Part shown: positions 44,301 through 64,000 of the stretch, one piece after another
Position numbering within the stretch: the stretch's first letter is position 1
How the letters are laid out: the number at the start of each line of letters is the position of its first letter
Assembly: GCA_003116995.1 (NCBI GenBank)
Contig: BDSL01000077.1
Coordinates: forward strand, 248,001-312,000
Direction of reading: 5' to 3'
From: Yamagishiella unicocca
Taxonomy: Eukaryota > Chlorophyta > Chlorophyceae > Chlamydomonadales > Volvocaceae
DNA length: 64,000 nt
Position numbers and translations under genes: made by a program
The notes under the pieces: model-generated
The model's input: only the letters and a program-made list of their open reading frames with translations
Told to the model about the DNA's origin: nothing
Databases searched by the model: none

Positions 44301-47300
44301 TGCCGGGTGAGTGCTCGTCCACCACCCGCTGCCGGGTGAGTGCTCGTCCACCACCCGCTGCCGGGTGAGTGCTCGTCCACCACCCGCTGCCGGGTGAGTG
44401 CTCGTCCACCACCCGCTGCCGGGTGAGTGGTGGCGCGGGTCTGCCCCCACGGTGTGTCCCGGGCGGAATGCGGGGCGGGCGGGTTGGGGGGCCGGGTTGG
44501 GGGGGGGGGTGAGCCGCCGCGAGGCGCTGCGCGGCCGCCGCAGCTTTGCTTGTTTGTCCGCCTACCTTGCCCTCCCCGCCCCCTCCCCCCCTCCACGGGT
44601 CTTCCTCAAATCCCCCCCGGCAGCCGCCATGCGCTCCGAGGCTCCGGAGCTGCGCCACCCCGACCTGCTGTCGGTGCTGCTGGTGCATTCTGCGACCATC
44701 ATGGCGGTGTTCTCAGGCCACTACCACAGGTGATGATAACAGCGGGGCGGGTTGTTGAGGGGAACCGCTAGGTCGGCATTAGCAGGGAACGCCGTTCAGG
44801 AAAAGCAGCGGGGGAGAAGGGAGCCGGCCAGGGGAGCGAGTGCGGGGGGCCGTTGCACCGCCCCGCCACCGCTGGGCGGTGGGGCGGTGGCCCGCCCGGC
44901 GGTGGCTCGCGCCGTGGTTCACCGTGTTCCGTCGAAGGGGAGAGAGGGAAGGAAGGAAGGAGAGACGGCGAGGGGGTTCGGTCGGGCGGGTGGAGATAAG
45001 CCGGTGAATAGAGGGTTGGTGTCGCTGTGGTTCGGCGCAGGCTGAGGGTTTCAGGGTTTGAGGACTGCCGGCTGGTAAGGCTGCTGCAGCCTTACCCGCT
45101 CTGAGTGCCATTACGCGTGACTCTCTTTTTAGTCCATCGGCCAGAGGTGGACTCGGGTTCGCGGCTCCCTGACCCACACCCTCCTCCGCCCTCCTGTACC
45201 TATCTCGTGTAACCGGTCATTACGCCACCCCTCCGCCCTACCTCCTCTCTTCTCCCCCTCCGCCCTCCTCTCTTCTCACCCTCCGCCCTCCTCTCTTCTC
45301 CCCCTCCGCCCTACCTCCTCTCTTCTCCCCCTCCGCCCTCCTCTCTTCTCCCCCTCCGCCCTCCTCTCTTCTCCCCCTCCGCCCTACCTCCTCTCTTCTC
45401 CCCCTCCGCCCTCCTCTCTTCTCCCCCTCCGCCCTACCTCCTCTCTTCTCCCCTTCCGCCCGCAGAGGTCTCGACTGGGGCGACGCCTACCCCTTCCCCC
45501 ACCTGACGCTGCCGTCTTGCCGGTACGACAACGACAACTGGTTCGTACTCAACCTGCCGCAGAGCGGTCCGGTCAGGTGCGTCCTGGTCGGAGGGCGCTA
45601 CGGCAGCCAACGGTAACCAATAACGGTACTGGCAACCGCCGCCCTGATTCGACCAGTTGGCCTCTGTTGCAGCAGTTCCCCTCCTGTTCAGGCTTAGCTG
45701 GCACCACGACCACCTGCATACCACTCGCTTTGGCGATTCGAGCGTAAGCGTTTTCCCCCCTTTTCCAAACACCACTGCTGCCTCCACCTCCACCACCACC
45801 ACCGCTGCTGCCACGACCTCCACCACGACTGCTGCCACCACCACCACCACAACCACATCCAACATCGCTGCTGCCATTACCACCACCACCACCACCGTCA
45901 CCACCACCACCGTCACCACCACCACCACCACCATCACCACCACCGTCACCGCCCGCCTCGCCAGGTCATGGCGGCTCCTGGACTGGGCTAAGAACAAGGG
46001 CGGGGCTCGCTGCTCCGAAACCTGGACCTACCCGGAGAACAAAGAGCCCGGGCCGGCGGAGCCACAGTCCGAGGAGACGGGTGAGTGGGAGCTTGGCGGG
46101 TGGCCGGCTTCCCACCTTACGGGGCGGGGGCGGCGGCGGCGGAACCCGTGGGTGCCCTTACCTGGGGGGCGGGGGCGGGTTGCCTGGCCCCAGCCCCATG
46201 CTGTGGCCCCTGCTGGGCCGCTGAGCATCTACAGGGCTCCGCGCCGAAGACCCTCCGTACCCCGTACGTCGTACCCCGCCGTACGCCGTACTACGTCCGG
46301 CTTTACTTCAGGAGTACAGCGACCTAGCTCCAAGATGGCGGACGAATACACCTATAACCTTTGCCCCGCCCAGCAAAGCTGACCCTGGTCTGTCTGCTAT
46401 GGCGTATTTGTGGTAGCGGCACGTGTTAAGATGGGAATGTGTGGTCACGTATGGCATTGTTGCCCGTACTTGGGTCGCTTCCCCTCAGGCACCTGCGGCA
46501 GGCCCACCCTGGAGCAGGTGGGGCACTTGGAGCTGCCGCCGCTGCAGGTGTGGCCGCAGGGGGGTGGGTTTCGGAGCCGGGGCACCCTTGCGGGTTGGAT
46601 TGGTCTCGCCGAACGCACAGCAGCAGCTCCGAACCGAAACGGCGGCCAGTAGTTGGAGCTGATTCCGACTAGTAGACGGCGGCGCAGAAGGGCGTGAAGC
46701 AAGGGGGGCGGGGGTTTGCATGGAGAACCTGTGTACGAAGCAGGGTGTGTGTGTGGGGAGCGGATAAGGCGGGCCAGTCCTGATGTTTGCTCTTTACACG
46801 TGGTTAGAAGCACCACCACCGGTACGCCTTCGCTCATCGCACCTTGCCTCGTCGACGCCCGGTTTTTCCTTCGTACACGGCAGGGTTTTCCGTACACCCC
46901 CGCTGATCCACCCCCTGAAACCCAACCCTGGTGATGCACCCTGCATGCCGGTACCCGCCGACAGAAAGTGGACGACGTGCCCGGACCCACGGGTCAGCAG
47001 TTCAACCCGGAGCAGCCGTGTTCGCTGGCTTACCAGAGCGCCTTCCTGGACCTTTGCCTGCGGGTCAGTCACGGCAGTCGTGGCCGCAGTGACACAGGGC
47101 TGGTGGGGGGGAGGGCCTAGGGCCATGGTTGGGGGCGCGGCAGAGGCCACTACCCCCCGCCCCCCTCCCTCGCCGCTGCACGGCCAACTGCCAACCGCCA
47201 ACCGCCGCTGCCCCTACCTGCAGGAGGGCCCTACGGCCGGCTGCTGCGACATCCTGGGCGAGCACCTCCGCGCCAGCTCGGCAGCGTACGGCGCGTCGTG

Positions 47301-47785
47301 CATGTGCTGGCCGCCCTTCTGGCAGCAGGCAAGCCAGCTAGGCCATGTTGGGACTGAACGAGGAGTAGTCGCGCATATGCTTGGGGCGGTGGCCGGGTTG
47401 GTCGAGCTGAGCCGAGGGGTCCGTCCCTGGTATCGGCGTCCGAGAGCATTGAGATGTTCAGCGGCCTGACTAACCACCGGTTGCCGGCAGCTCTTGCGGC
47501 GGCCCACTGCGCCGCCGCACGACCCGAGGCCGCACCCTCGCCTCACCTTTGCCTCAGCCTTGTCGCACCCTTGCCTCAGCCTTGCCTCGCCCTTGCCTCG
47601 CCTTCGCCTTTCTTTGCAACGAGCAGGCGCAGCAGACGTTTCGGTCCCGTGGCGGCAACGCGACGGAGGTGCTGCTGACGTGTGCCGCGGAACACGGCAA
47701 GGCGCTGCAGTGGCCGGGTCGGGCCGGAGGGTCGTGCATGGTGCCCGGGAGCAAGGAGATGCCGCCGCCGGCGGCCAAGGCGTGA
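41357..47785 (+). CDS. Membrane-anchored calcineurin-like metallophosphoesterase
   Basis: Twelve exons join in phase: 41357-41776, 42146-42231, 42633-42729, 43273-43408, 43728-43871, 44624-44729, 45466-45576, 45965-46080, 46489-46547, 46965-47063, 47224-47328, 47627-47785 (545 aa). One transmembrane segment lies at residues 69-91. The dimetal phosphoesterase signature follows in order: DAH (105-107), GDVIH (155-159), GNHD (196-199), VHH (289-291) and GHYH (326-329). The catalytic metal ligands are therefore complete. Layout resembles Cdc1/MPPE1-type membrane phosphoesterases; the substrate is unknown. The C-terminal 200 residues are Cys-rich (GCCDILGEHL, SCMCWPPFW), suggesting a disulfide-bonded luminal or extracellular domain. 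The eleventh exon appears to end at a GC donor (CAGCAG then GCAAGC). Intron 5 holds the 29-bp donor array. Confidence 0.9.
43872..44422 (+). repeat. 29-bp array duplicating an exon end and its 5' splice site
   Basis: Nineteen uninterrupted 29-bp units (551 bp) start at the donor of phosphoesterase intron 5. Each unit is GTAAGTGCT or GTGAGTGCT plus a copy of the last 20 exonic bases (CGTCCACCACCCGCTGCCGG). Together with the site after the last unit there are 20 identical-context donors. Only the first keeps the reading frame: the second and third shift it, and a TGA is met in the third unit. Opposite-strand frames through the array stay open only because 29-bp periodicity cycles three stop-free frames. 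Confidence 0.97.
44597..44623 (-). repeat. Intron-end module A, antisense at an acceptor
   Basis: CCACGGGTCTTCCTCAAATC leads directly into CCCCCCCGGCAG, the acceptor of phosphoesterase intron 5. It is the reverse complement of the donor end described at 15865-15976. Confidence 0.85.
45199..45229 (-). repeat. Intron-end module B, antisense in the acceptor half
   Basis: CCTATCTCGTGTAACCGGTC then ATTACGCCACC matches the complement of the donor-side copies at 9511-9541 and 32870-32901. Confidence 0.88.
45231..45463. repeat. CT-rich minisatellite abutting an acceptor in phosphoesterase intron 6
   Basis: About ten copies of CTCCTCTCTTCTCCCCCTCC run to the CGCAG acceptor at 45465. The array effectively forms a very long polypyrimidine tract. 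Confidence 0.85.
46984..46995. repeat. GACCCACGGGTC motif inside a coding exon
   Basis: This near-palindrome lies in the phosphoesterase exon 46965-47063 and encodes part of GPTGQQ. Confidence 0.8.
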
Positions 47786-48142
47786 CGTGACGTGCGAATT
47801 TAGTCGGTCGTCCTCCGCTCCTCGCAGGGAGAGCGGCAGCAGCGTGCGATGGGGGCGGTGGGAGGGGCGCTGGCGGAAGTTGGGACGAGACTCTGCCGCG
47901 AGCGGCCGAGAGACAACGCGGAACGAATGATGCATGGATGGACTCGGGAAGTCGTACCCGACGCTTACATTTTTTGAAGGCCAAGGACCGCAGATAGGTA
48001 TTTTCCTTCTTTGTTTCCTACATTAGCACAATTCCTCGCAGACATATTTGTACCTTTTAGCTTTTTGGCGTCGCGCCTGACTGTGGTTGCGCACTTCGAA
48101 CCGCGAGACCGCGCATCAGCAATCTGCAGCAGTCGAGGCAGG

Positions 48143-48730
48143 ATGTTGCGGACCGCTCTCCGAGGCTCGCTCCCCGGCATCAGCAGCCCACGACAGCAGC
48201 CGTCCCTGCTCGCCTGTAATTTCAGCGGCAGCCTCCAAGCGCGGAGCTGCAGAGGCAACAACAGCGGGGTCAACCAGCAGCAAGCGATCCGAACGGCGTC
48301 GCGCCGGCCCGACTGGCTCGCGGGACCCAAGAGGCCTCGCTCCTCCCACATCAGCGCCCTTCCGGAACCATCCAACAGCGGCCCTCCGCTCAACAGCAAC
48401 AGCAACAGCAGCAGCAGCAGCGTAAACAGCAGCAAGGCCACAAACAACCACGATGCAAAGGAGGAGGAGGAGACCCGCGCGCAGGGAGGGCGAAGCGATG
48501 GCGTCATCCTGATCGGCGGTGGCCAGGAGGCCGGGCCGGAACCATCATCATCGAGCGGCAAGGTTGCCGGCAGCACCGGCAGCGCCGGCGGCGGCAGCCT
48601 GTGCGGCCACATCGCCTCCTCCGCAATTGGCGCCGCGGCCGGCACGGCGGCAGTCGTCGCGGCGCTTGGCCGCGGCGCCGCCGCCGTCAGCACCGCTGCC
48701 GGCTCCGCAGCCGTCGCGGCGGGTGCGTGA
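48143..48730 (+). CDS. Candidate organelle-targeted Ala/Gly-rich protein, 195 aa
   Basis: The frame starts MLRTALRGSLPG and has an Arg/Ser-rich N-terminus of mitochondrial or plastid presequence type. A Ser/Asn-rich middle follows, and the Ala/Gly-rich C-terminus could span a membrane (SAIGAAAGTAAVVAALGRG). It is intronless and ends in TGA, with a TGTAA poly(A) signal at 49073-49077. Against it: it lies where the phosphoesterase 3' UTR might extend (another TGTAA at 48215), and low complexity can open frames by chance. The family is not recognised. Confidence 0.4.
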   Translation: MLRTALRGSLPGISSPRQQPSLLACNFSGSLQARSCRGNNSGVNQQQAIRTASRRPDWLAGPKRPRSSHISALPEPSNSGPPLNSNSNSSSSSVNSSKATNNHDAKEEEETRAQGGRSDGVILIGGGQEAGPEPSSSSGKVAGSTGSAGGGSLCGHIASSAIGAAAGTAAVVAALGRGAAAVSTAAGSAAVAAGA

Positions 48731-49072
48731 GGGGCCGGCACGCGGCGGGGTCCGTGGGTGTGGCGGTGACCCGCGGGTCGGCCGGCATTAGCTAGCGGCC
48801 GACAACCGCCGCCGTCGCAACGAACGCCAACCTGCTGCCCACTCACGCACGCGTGTGCCGTACTTCCGTCACACGCGCATGTTCGTACAGCGGTGCACAT
48901 TAGCACAACGGCCTTTATTTTGGGCTGGCTTGGATTGACATGCCATGCCTAGGCCAACATGTCGTCGCCCGGTTCGCTTTGGCCTTATTTTTCCCTAGTA
49001 GAATTGGTGCACCCCTGTCCTACCCACTCCTGCCGCTGCTACATGCGTTTCCTTCCCACTCCGATTTGACGA

Positions 49073-49077
49073 TGTAA
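49073..49077 (+). terminator. TGTAA poly(A) signal candidate
   Basis: TGTAA is the usual chlorophyte polyadenylation signal. This copy lies 340 bp after the stop of the candidate at 48143-48730, in a T/C-rich context. Confidence 0.4.
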
Positions 49078-49910
49078 AAGGCCACCCGCCTAGCCCCTCG
49101 GCCCCACCACCTCCTCCTCTCCTCCATTTGTTTCCTCCTCTTCCCTTGCTTTCTACCTGCAGCTGTCTTTTAGGCTAGACCCCGTTGAACCAGCCCCTTC
49201 TCGCCGTACGTGTGCTACCATGCATTGTAGGTGCTTTAGGAGGCGCCGTTGTTGTGGAGCTCCTGGTGGGGGGAGCACGCGAGGAAGACGTGGAGACGGA
49301 TCGGGACGTGGAGAGGGGCATGGAGGAGGCGGCGGAGCGGGTGGGTGGGGACTGGGGAGGCAGGCGGAGGAGCCTTATTGGGAGGCAGGGCGAGGTGTGG
49401 GAGTGACTGGAGCGGGCGAGCGAGCGCCAGGGCGAGTAGGAGATGGCAGCAGAGTGGGGAGGGGGAGGGGACTGGCAAGGGTGGTTGGTGGGTGATGGCA
49501 GCGATCGGTGTTGGCTGGAGCGAGCGAGGCCACAGTGCAGTCTGCAGTGCAGTCTGCAGTGCAGTGCGGTGCAAGGGCCCAAGTAGTGGGAGGCCCCGGC
49601 GGCGGCCAGGTTGCCAGGGTACGGTGCCGTTCATACACGTACGTGCGGCGGGTGTCGAGGGGGACGCCTGCTGGGCGCGTTCACGGTCCATGGACGAGGG
49701 GTTGGGGGCTTGGGAGGAAACGAGGGGTTGGGGGCGGCGGGAGGGTGTGGTGCTTTGTACTACTCGCAGGAAAGTAGGGCGCTTGGCGAAGCCTTATGTG
49801 TCCGCCTAACTATGTCGACAACAGAGGGAGTGGTGCTGTAGGCGGGAGCAGCAGAGGCGACCATGCTTGTGCTATGTTCACTGCCGTGTCTCTCGAGGCA
49901 AAGCGGCTTC

Positions 49911-49965
49911 GGGTTTTCGGCGGGGTTTTCGGGTTTTCGGGTTTTCGGGTTTTCGGGTTTTCAGT
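49911..49965. repeat. Telomere-like GGGTTTTC octamer repeat
   Basis: Six or seven copies of GGGTTTTC differ by one base from the TTTTAGGG telomere repeat of Chlamydomonas. The array is short and internal. Confidence 0.75.
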
Positions 49966-50027
49966 TTTTCTGTCGTACCCAGGAGCCACATGCTGCGCGG
50001 GAGTTCGCTGCTGGCCTCCGCCAAGCC

Positions 50028-50095
50028 TTCGAACCTCCGCCAAGCCTTCGAACCTCCGCCAAGCCTTCGAACCTCCGCCAAGCCTTCGAACCTCA
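50028..50095. repeat. 19-bp tandem repeat
   Basis: Three to four copies of CGAACCTCCGCCAAGCCTT lie in intergenic DNA. Confidence 0.85.
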
Positions 50096-52573
50096 CCTTT
50101 CGCCTTGACGTGGGCTGAAATAAATGCAGAAGCCCCAGCCAAGCAGGGCCCCGGCCCCCCGCCCCGCCCTGGCCTGCCGCCCTATCCCTTGCCGCGGCCC
50201 CCCGCCCCCCCCACCCTGCCCTGACCCTTGCCCCGCCCCCCCGCCCTGCCCTGCCCTGACCCATACACGGACGCAGGTGGTGCAAAAGCTGCGCGCAGCC
50301 AGGGCGGAGGGTGGGCTGCACACCGCGGCCGGCGCCTCTCATCGCCGCCATCCATCCGGCAGCGACGGCTCGTAGGGCGGCTTATGGTGTGGCTCACGCT
50401 CCTGGTGCCATGGGGGTCCATCCGCCAGACTCGCTCGCGCTGGATCCATGGGGTCCATCCATCCACCGGCGGGGATCCGGCCCGGTGGGAACATACATGG
50501 CGACTTGTTTTGCCCATATTTGGCTAGATTTTGACGTCCTCTGCATTTATTAGCCAGGGACCTCCTGTCTGATGACGAATGATGAAATGTTTCATGTGTC
50601 GCCCGAGGGCAGGTTTGGTAGCGAGCAAGCAAATGTGTTGGTTTGAAAGGGTTTGAAGATAGGCAGGACCACGATCGGCCAGCCGGCTGAGCGGCTGATG
50701 CCTGCTTCCAACCCAACGAACGTTTGTCCATGATGTGCGGAAATGCACGTGTCGTGTCGTGTCGTGTCGTGTCGTGTCGTGTCGTACGTGTCGTGCACGT
50801 GGTGCGCGGAGGATTGAGGGCTGAGCCACTTATTTGGCGGCGCGCATGCATGCATGAAGCTCTGGGCACGGACACGGCGGCCTCGCTCATCGCTATGTAA
50901 TTATTTACAGCTGGCTTGCACTGTGGTCCGTCTGAACTTGCTTGGGTAGTTAGTTCGTGTTGTGGCGTGATTTTGGTCTAAGACGGTCTAAGCGAATTTG
51001 CTAAAGTGGCCCGGTGACAGAATTACAGAAAGACGACAGAAATGACTTCTGTGACTAAATAACTGTGTTACGGATGACTGTGAGCGTGACTAACGGTGTT
51101 ACGGATGACTGTCAGACGGAGTTACTAACAACGCCTGACTGAGTCATGCTGACGCCGTCACGGGCACGTCATGCTAAGGCCGTCACGAACATGCATGTCA
51201 CGAACTACGAACTGCTGGGTGCCAGAAACCCCCGCCCGACAGTGTGTCGTAGAAACTGACAGAAGCCGTTTTGGCTCCCTTAGCAACAGGGTATAAACAC
51301 CCTGGGGAGGAGTTGAGACAGAACTTACGAAGCTCGTTGAATCTCAATTTGACGGGGCGAACCCGTCCTAAGGCTTAATCGCTGCTTACGCGGCCAGAAT
51401 AATCACAACAGTTCGATTACGTCCTTCTTCCGTCCCCTAGCATTCCTGGCAGGCTTACTTTATATTCAACCCTGCACGCGCGCACGCTGCCACCTACCTG
51501 GAGCAGATGGCAGCGGAAGTGGATTGTCGTGAACAGTGTTTTTTTTAAGTAATATATTAAAAATAAATCGGGGTTTGGGGCTTGGAAAAAACGGAACAGC
51601 GAGGTTGAGGCCGACCCGTACATTTTTATTACTTCAGCCAAAAACGCTCATTCCTGTCTGGCGTGGCGGGACCAGCAGAACCAGAACCCCAGCAAGTGGC
51701 AGATTTCCTATCCTGCCAAGTATTCCTGGGCCGAGCGTGTGCCTGCTGACGTGGACAGCGGGGAAGTTCACGATAAAGTGCGCTGCGTTCCCGTTTGGTG
51801 ACGCACTGCGGAAATAAATGGCTGGCCAGCAGCAGCAGGGGGCGGTACATGATGAACGGGTAGAGACCCAGCGCTACTGTGCTGCGGTTTGCCCTAACAA
51901 ATGACACTAAGAAACACACCAACTGTACGTGGCTCTGGGTCTGTGCTAGGACTTGTAACTTATCGGGGGGGGGGCGGAGCCCCCCCCAGCGCCGCACAGC
52001 TATGGAACAAATATCAAACACCCCTGAAATTTTATTACTTCAGATGGAATAAATCGAGACCCCCCTAAAACGAAAAAATAACACTGGTCGGGAATGAAGA
52101 CTATGTATGTATGGAGTACGCACGGAGCTGGCTGATTCCTGGGTGCGTTGAGGCGTGCAGTTAGTTGCCGCTGCGATGTGTAGTGGGTGGGCGGCAAAGG
52201 CCGGCAAGTCGCCGGCAGCGAAGGCCAGTAGTAAGGACACAACAGCGGCCAGCAGAGCGAGGCAGCGGCCGGCAGAGCGAGGCAGGTTCTGTTGTCAGCA
52301 GGATACCCAGCCGCTGTTAGCATTTTTGTGCTTGCAGACTGCCACTGCGGGCGGGGGTATTCGCTAAGCCTCGCTGTTATTGGGGTTATATCAGCTGAAA
52401 TAGCCTCGCTCGTAGTTAGGGGGTTTCTTCATCCAGCCGTACATTCGTTGTCCAGCCAACGCAGGCTTTGCGAGCATACAGTGCGTGCGTGCTTATATTA
52501 GTCGTTCGGATGCAATGGGGAGGCAAGTAAGAGACTACGTATCGCTCGGGGGTTCGTTGTGCACAAAGTGACA

Positions 52574-52578
52574 TTACA
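52574..52578 (-). terminator. TGTAA poly(A) signal candidate for the FAS1 gene
   Basis: TTACA on the plus strand reads TGTAA on the gene strand, 387 bp beyond the FAS1 stop codon. That is a normal 3' UTR length for this group. Confidence 0.5.
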
Positions 52579-52964
52579 GAAAAGTCAGTTATAATAAAAA
52601 CCTATCCAGTCACACGTAGATAGAACCATCATGTGTGAAACTACGTATGCGTCATAGACGAGACGTGGATATCAACATTTCTCTCGATATCTTGCTACGT
52701 ACACAGTACTGAATCCGAACCTATCCACTGCAGATGGTCTAAATGAGATACACACCAACAGCAATGCAGCTCAACGACCGTACGTTTACCACATGCATTT
52801 GGATGGGCCTACAAGCAAGACGTCTTACGGAACGGAGATTGCTGACATATCACAATGCTACATCATATCTTAATAAGTAAGGACGCTACATACGAATTCA
52901 AGGAATAGGAAACCGGAAAGGCAGCAGATACATACATTTGATAGGTCTAATCGAAGTAGTGCGT

Positions 52965-63754
<10,790 letters not shown>

Positions 63755-64000
63755 CTTCACTCGCTCTATCTGCTTTATTTTGGTTGTTCGGTTGAACTGA
63801 TGATGTGTTGCCAGATACGAACCACGCACTCGCTCGCTCAGTCCTTCCTTGATCTTCGATAAATATATAGCTGCGAGTTTAGCCATGCAGCAAGGGTCGT
63901 GCCAATAATGATGGAACAGTCATATATCAAAAGAACACGCATGGCATAATGCGAGAAATAGGGAACATGAATGTACATATTGGTAATCTAGATAGTAATA
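63755..64000 (-). promoter_or_regulatory. FAS1 promoter/5' UTR with TATA-like box
   Basis: A TATATATTTA string on the gene strand (63860-63869) lies 106 bp upstream of the chosen ATG and is a plausible TATA box. An in-frame upstream ATG at 63886 would add a charged N-terminus and bury the signal peptide, so the start at 63754 is preferred. Confidence 0.4.

Larger units (their letters stand above)
48731..52573. other. Intergenic region with repeats and a base-composition change
   Basis: No gene supported. Contents include a palindrome at 48768-48779, an octamer GGGTTTTC array (49911-49965), 19-bp CGAACCTCCGCCAAGCCTT repeats (50028-50095), a GTGTC pentamer array (50749-50785) and a 14-bp direct repeat bounding about 0.4 kb (51624-51637 and 52030-52043). 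GC content falls visibly to the right of about 50.6 kb. Confidence 0.5.

Noticed and set aside
43872..44422. Regular short repeats that might suggest a CRISPR array
   Set aside because: There are no unique spacers between units; repeats are directly tandem and contain splice-donor sequence in a eukaryotic gene.
43183..44688. Long minus-strand frames made of repeating VVDEHSPGSGWW-type units
   Set aside because: They are translations of the 29-bp array, open because the unit has no stop on that strand; the plus strand carries the phosphoesterase exons and donors.
45657..46382. Thr-rich plus frame at CACCAC repeats
   Set aside because: It runs through intron 7 of the phosphoesterase; only 45965-46080 is exon and in another frame.

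Overview
The window reads as nuclear DNA of a volvocine-type green alga (Chlamydomonadales); this is inferred, and the species is not identified. It has intron-dense genes with GT-AG junctions, GC-rich coding sequence with long Ala/Gly/Gln/Ser runs, TGTAA-type poly(A) signals, a plant-type cyclopropyl-sterol isomerase (CPI1), an SnRK2-like kinase and a secreted fasciclin-domain protein. I see no rRNA, CRISPR array, bacterial operon or virus-like gene.

Layout. 1-3064: no supported gene. 3065-18259 (-): a very large IQ-motif/coiled-coil/low-complexity protein, 18 exons resolved, 5' end not found. 20996-21328 (-): a small unrecognised ORF. 23705-27772 (-): CPI1, eight exons, 277 aa. 28673-35757 (+): SnRK2-like Ser/Thr kinase, nine exons, 413 aa, divergent from CPI1 across about 0.9 kb. 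38012-40458 (+): J-domain membrane protein with an apparent frameshift. 41357-47785 (+): membrane-anchored calcineurin-like metallophosphoesterase, twelve exons, 545 aa. 48143-48730 (+): weak organelle-targeted candidate. 52965-63754 (-): three-FAS1-domain secreted protein with a GPI-type tail, fourteen exons, 544 aa. Exon joins were made by hand; the reading phase agrees at every junction in the IQ, CPI1, kinase, phosphoesterase and FAS1 models.

The most striking non-genic signal is in the introns of the GC-rich left 47 kb. A few short repeat modules occur almost only in introns and follow a polarity rule. Copies in the donor half of an intron lie in the sense direction of the host gene, and copies in the acceptor half lie antisense, so introns look bracketed by terminal inverted repeats. 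This is what introner-like (intron-generating) DNA elements would leave. Several introns also carry tandem duplications of their own 5' splice site, the clearest being 20 GTRAGT donors spaced exactly 29 bp apart at 43872-44424.

The right 13 kb (FAS1 gene) is compositionally different: AT-richer, full of CGTACG and GCATGC strings, and without the intron-end modules. Two unrelated insertions sit in its introns. One is a tRNA-headed SINE-like retroposon with an ~870-bp (TAA)n/A-rich tail and a 12-bp target-site duplication. The other is a 360-bp element with 15-bp inverted termini, a 7-bp target duplication and an internal satellite.

The genes are not an operon and show no evident common pathway: sterol synthesis (CPI1), stress or nutrient signalling (kinase), membrane phosphoesterase, J-domain co-chaperone, and extracellular matrix or adhesion (FAS1).
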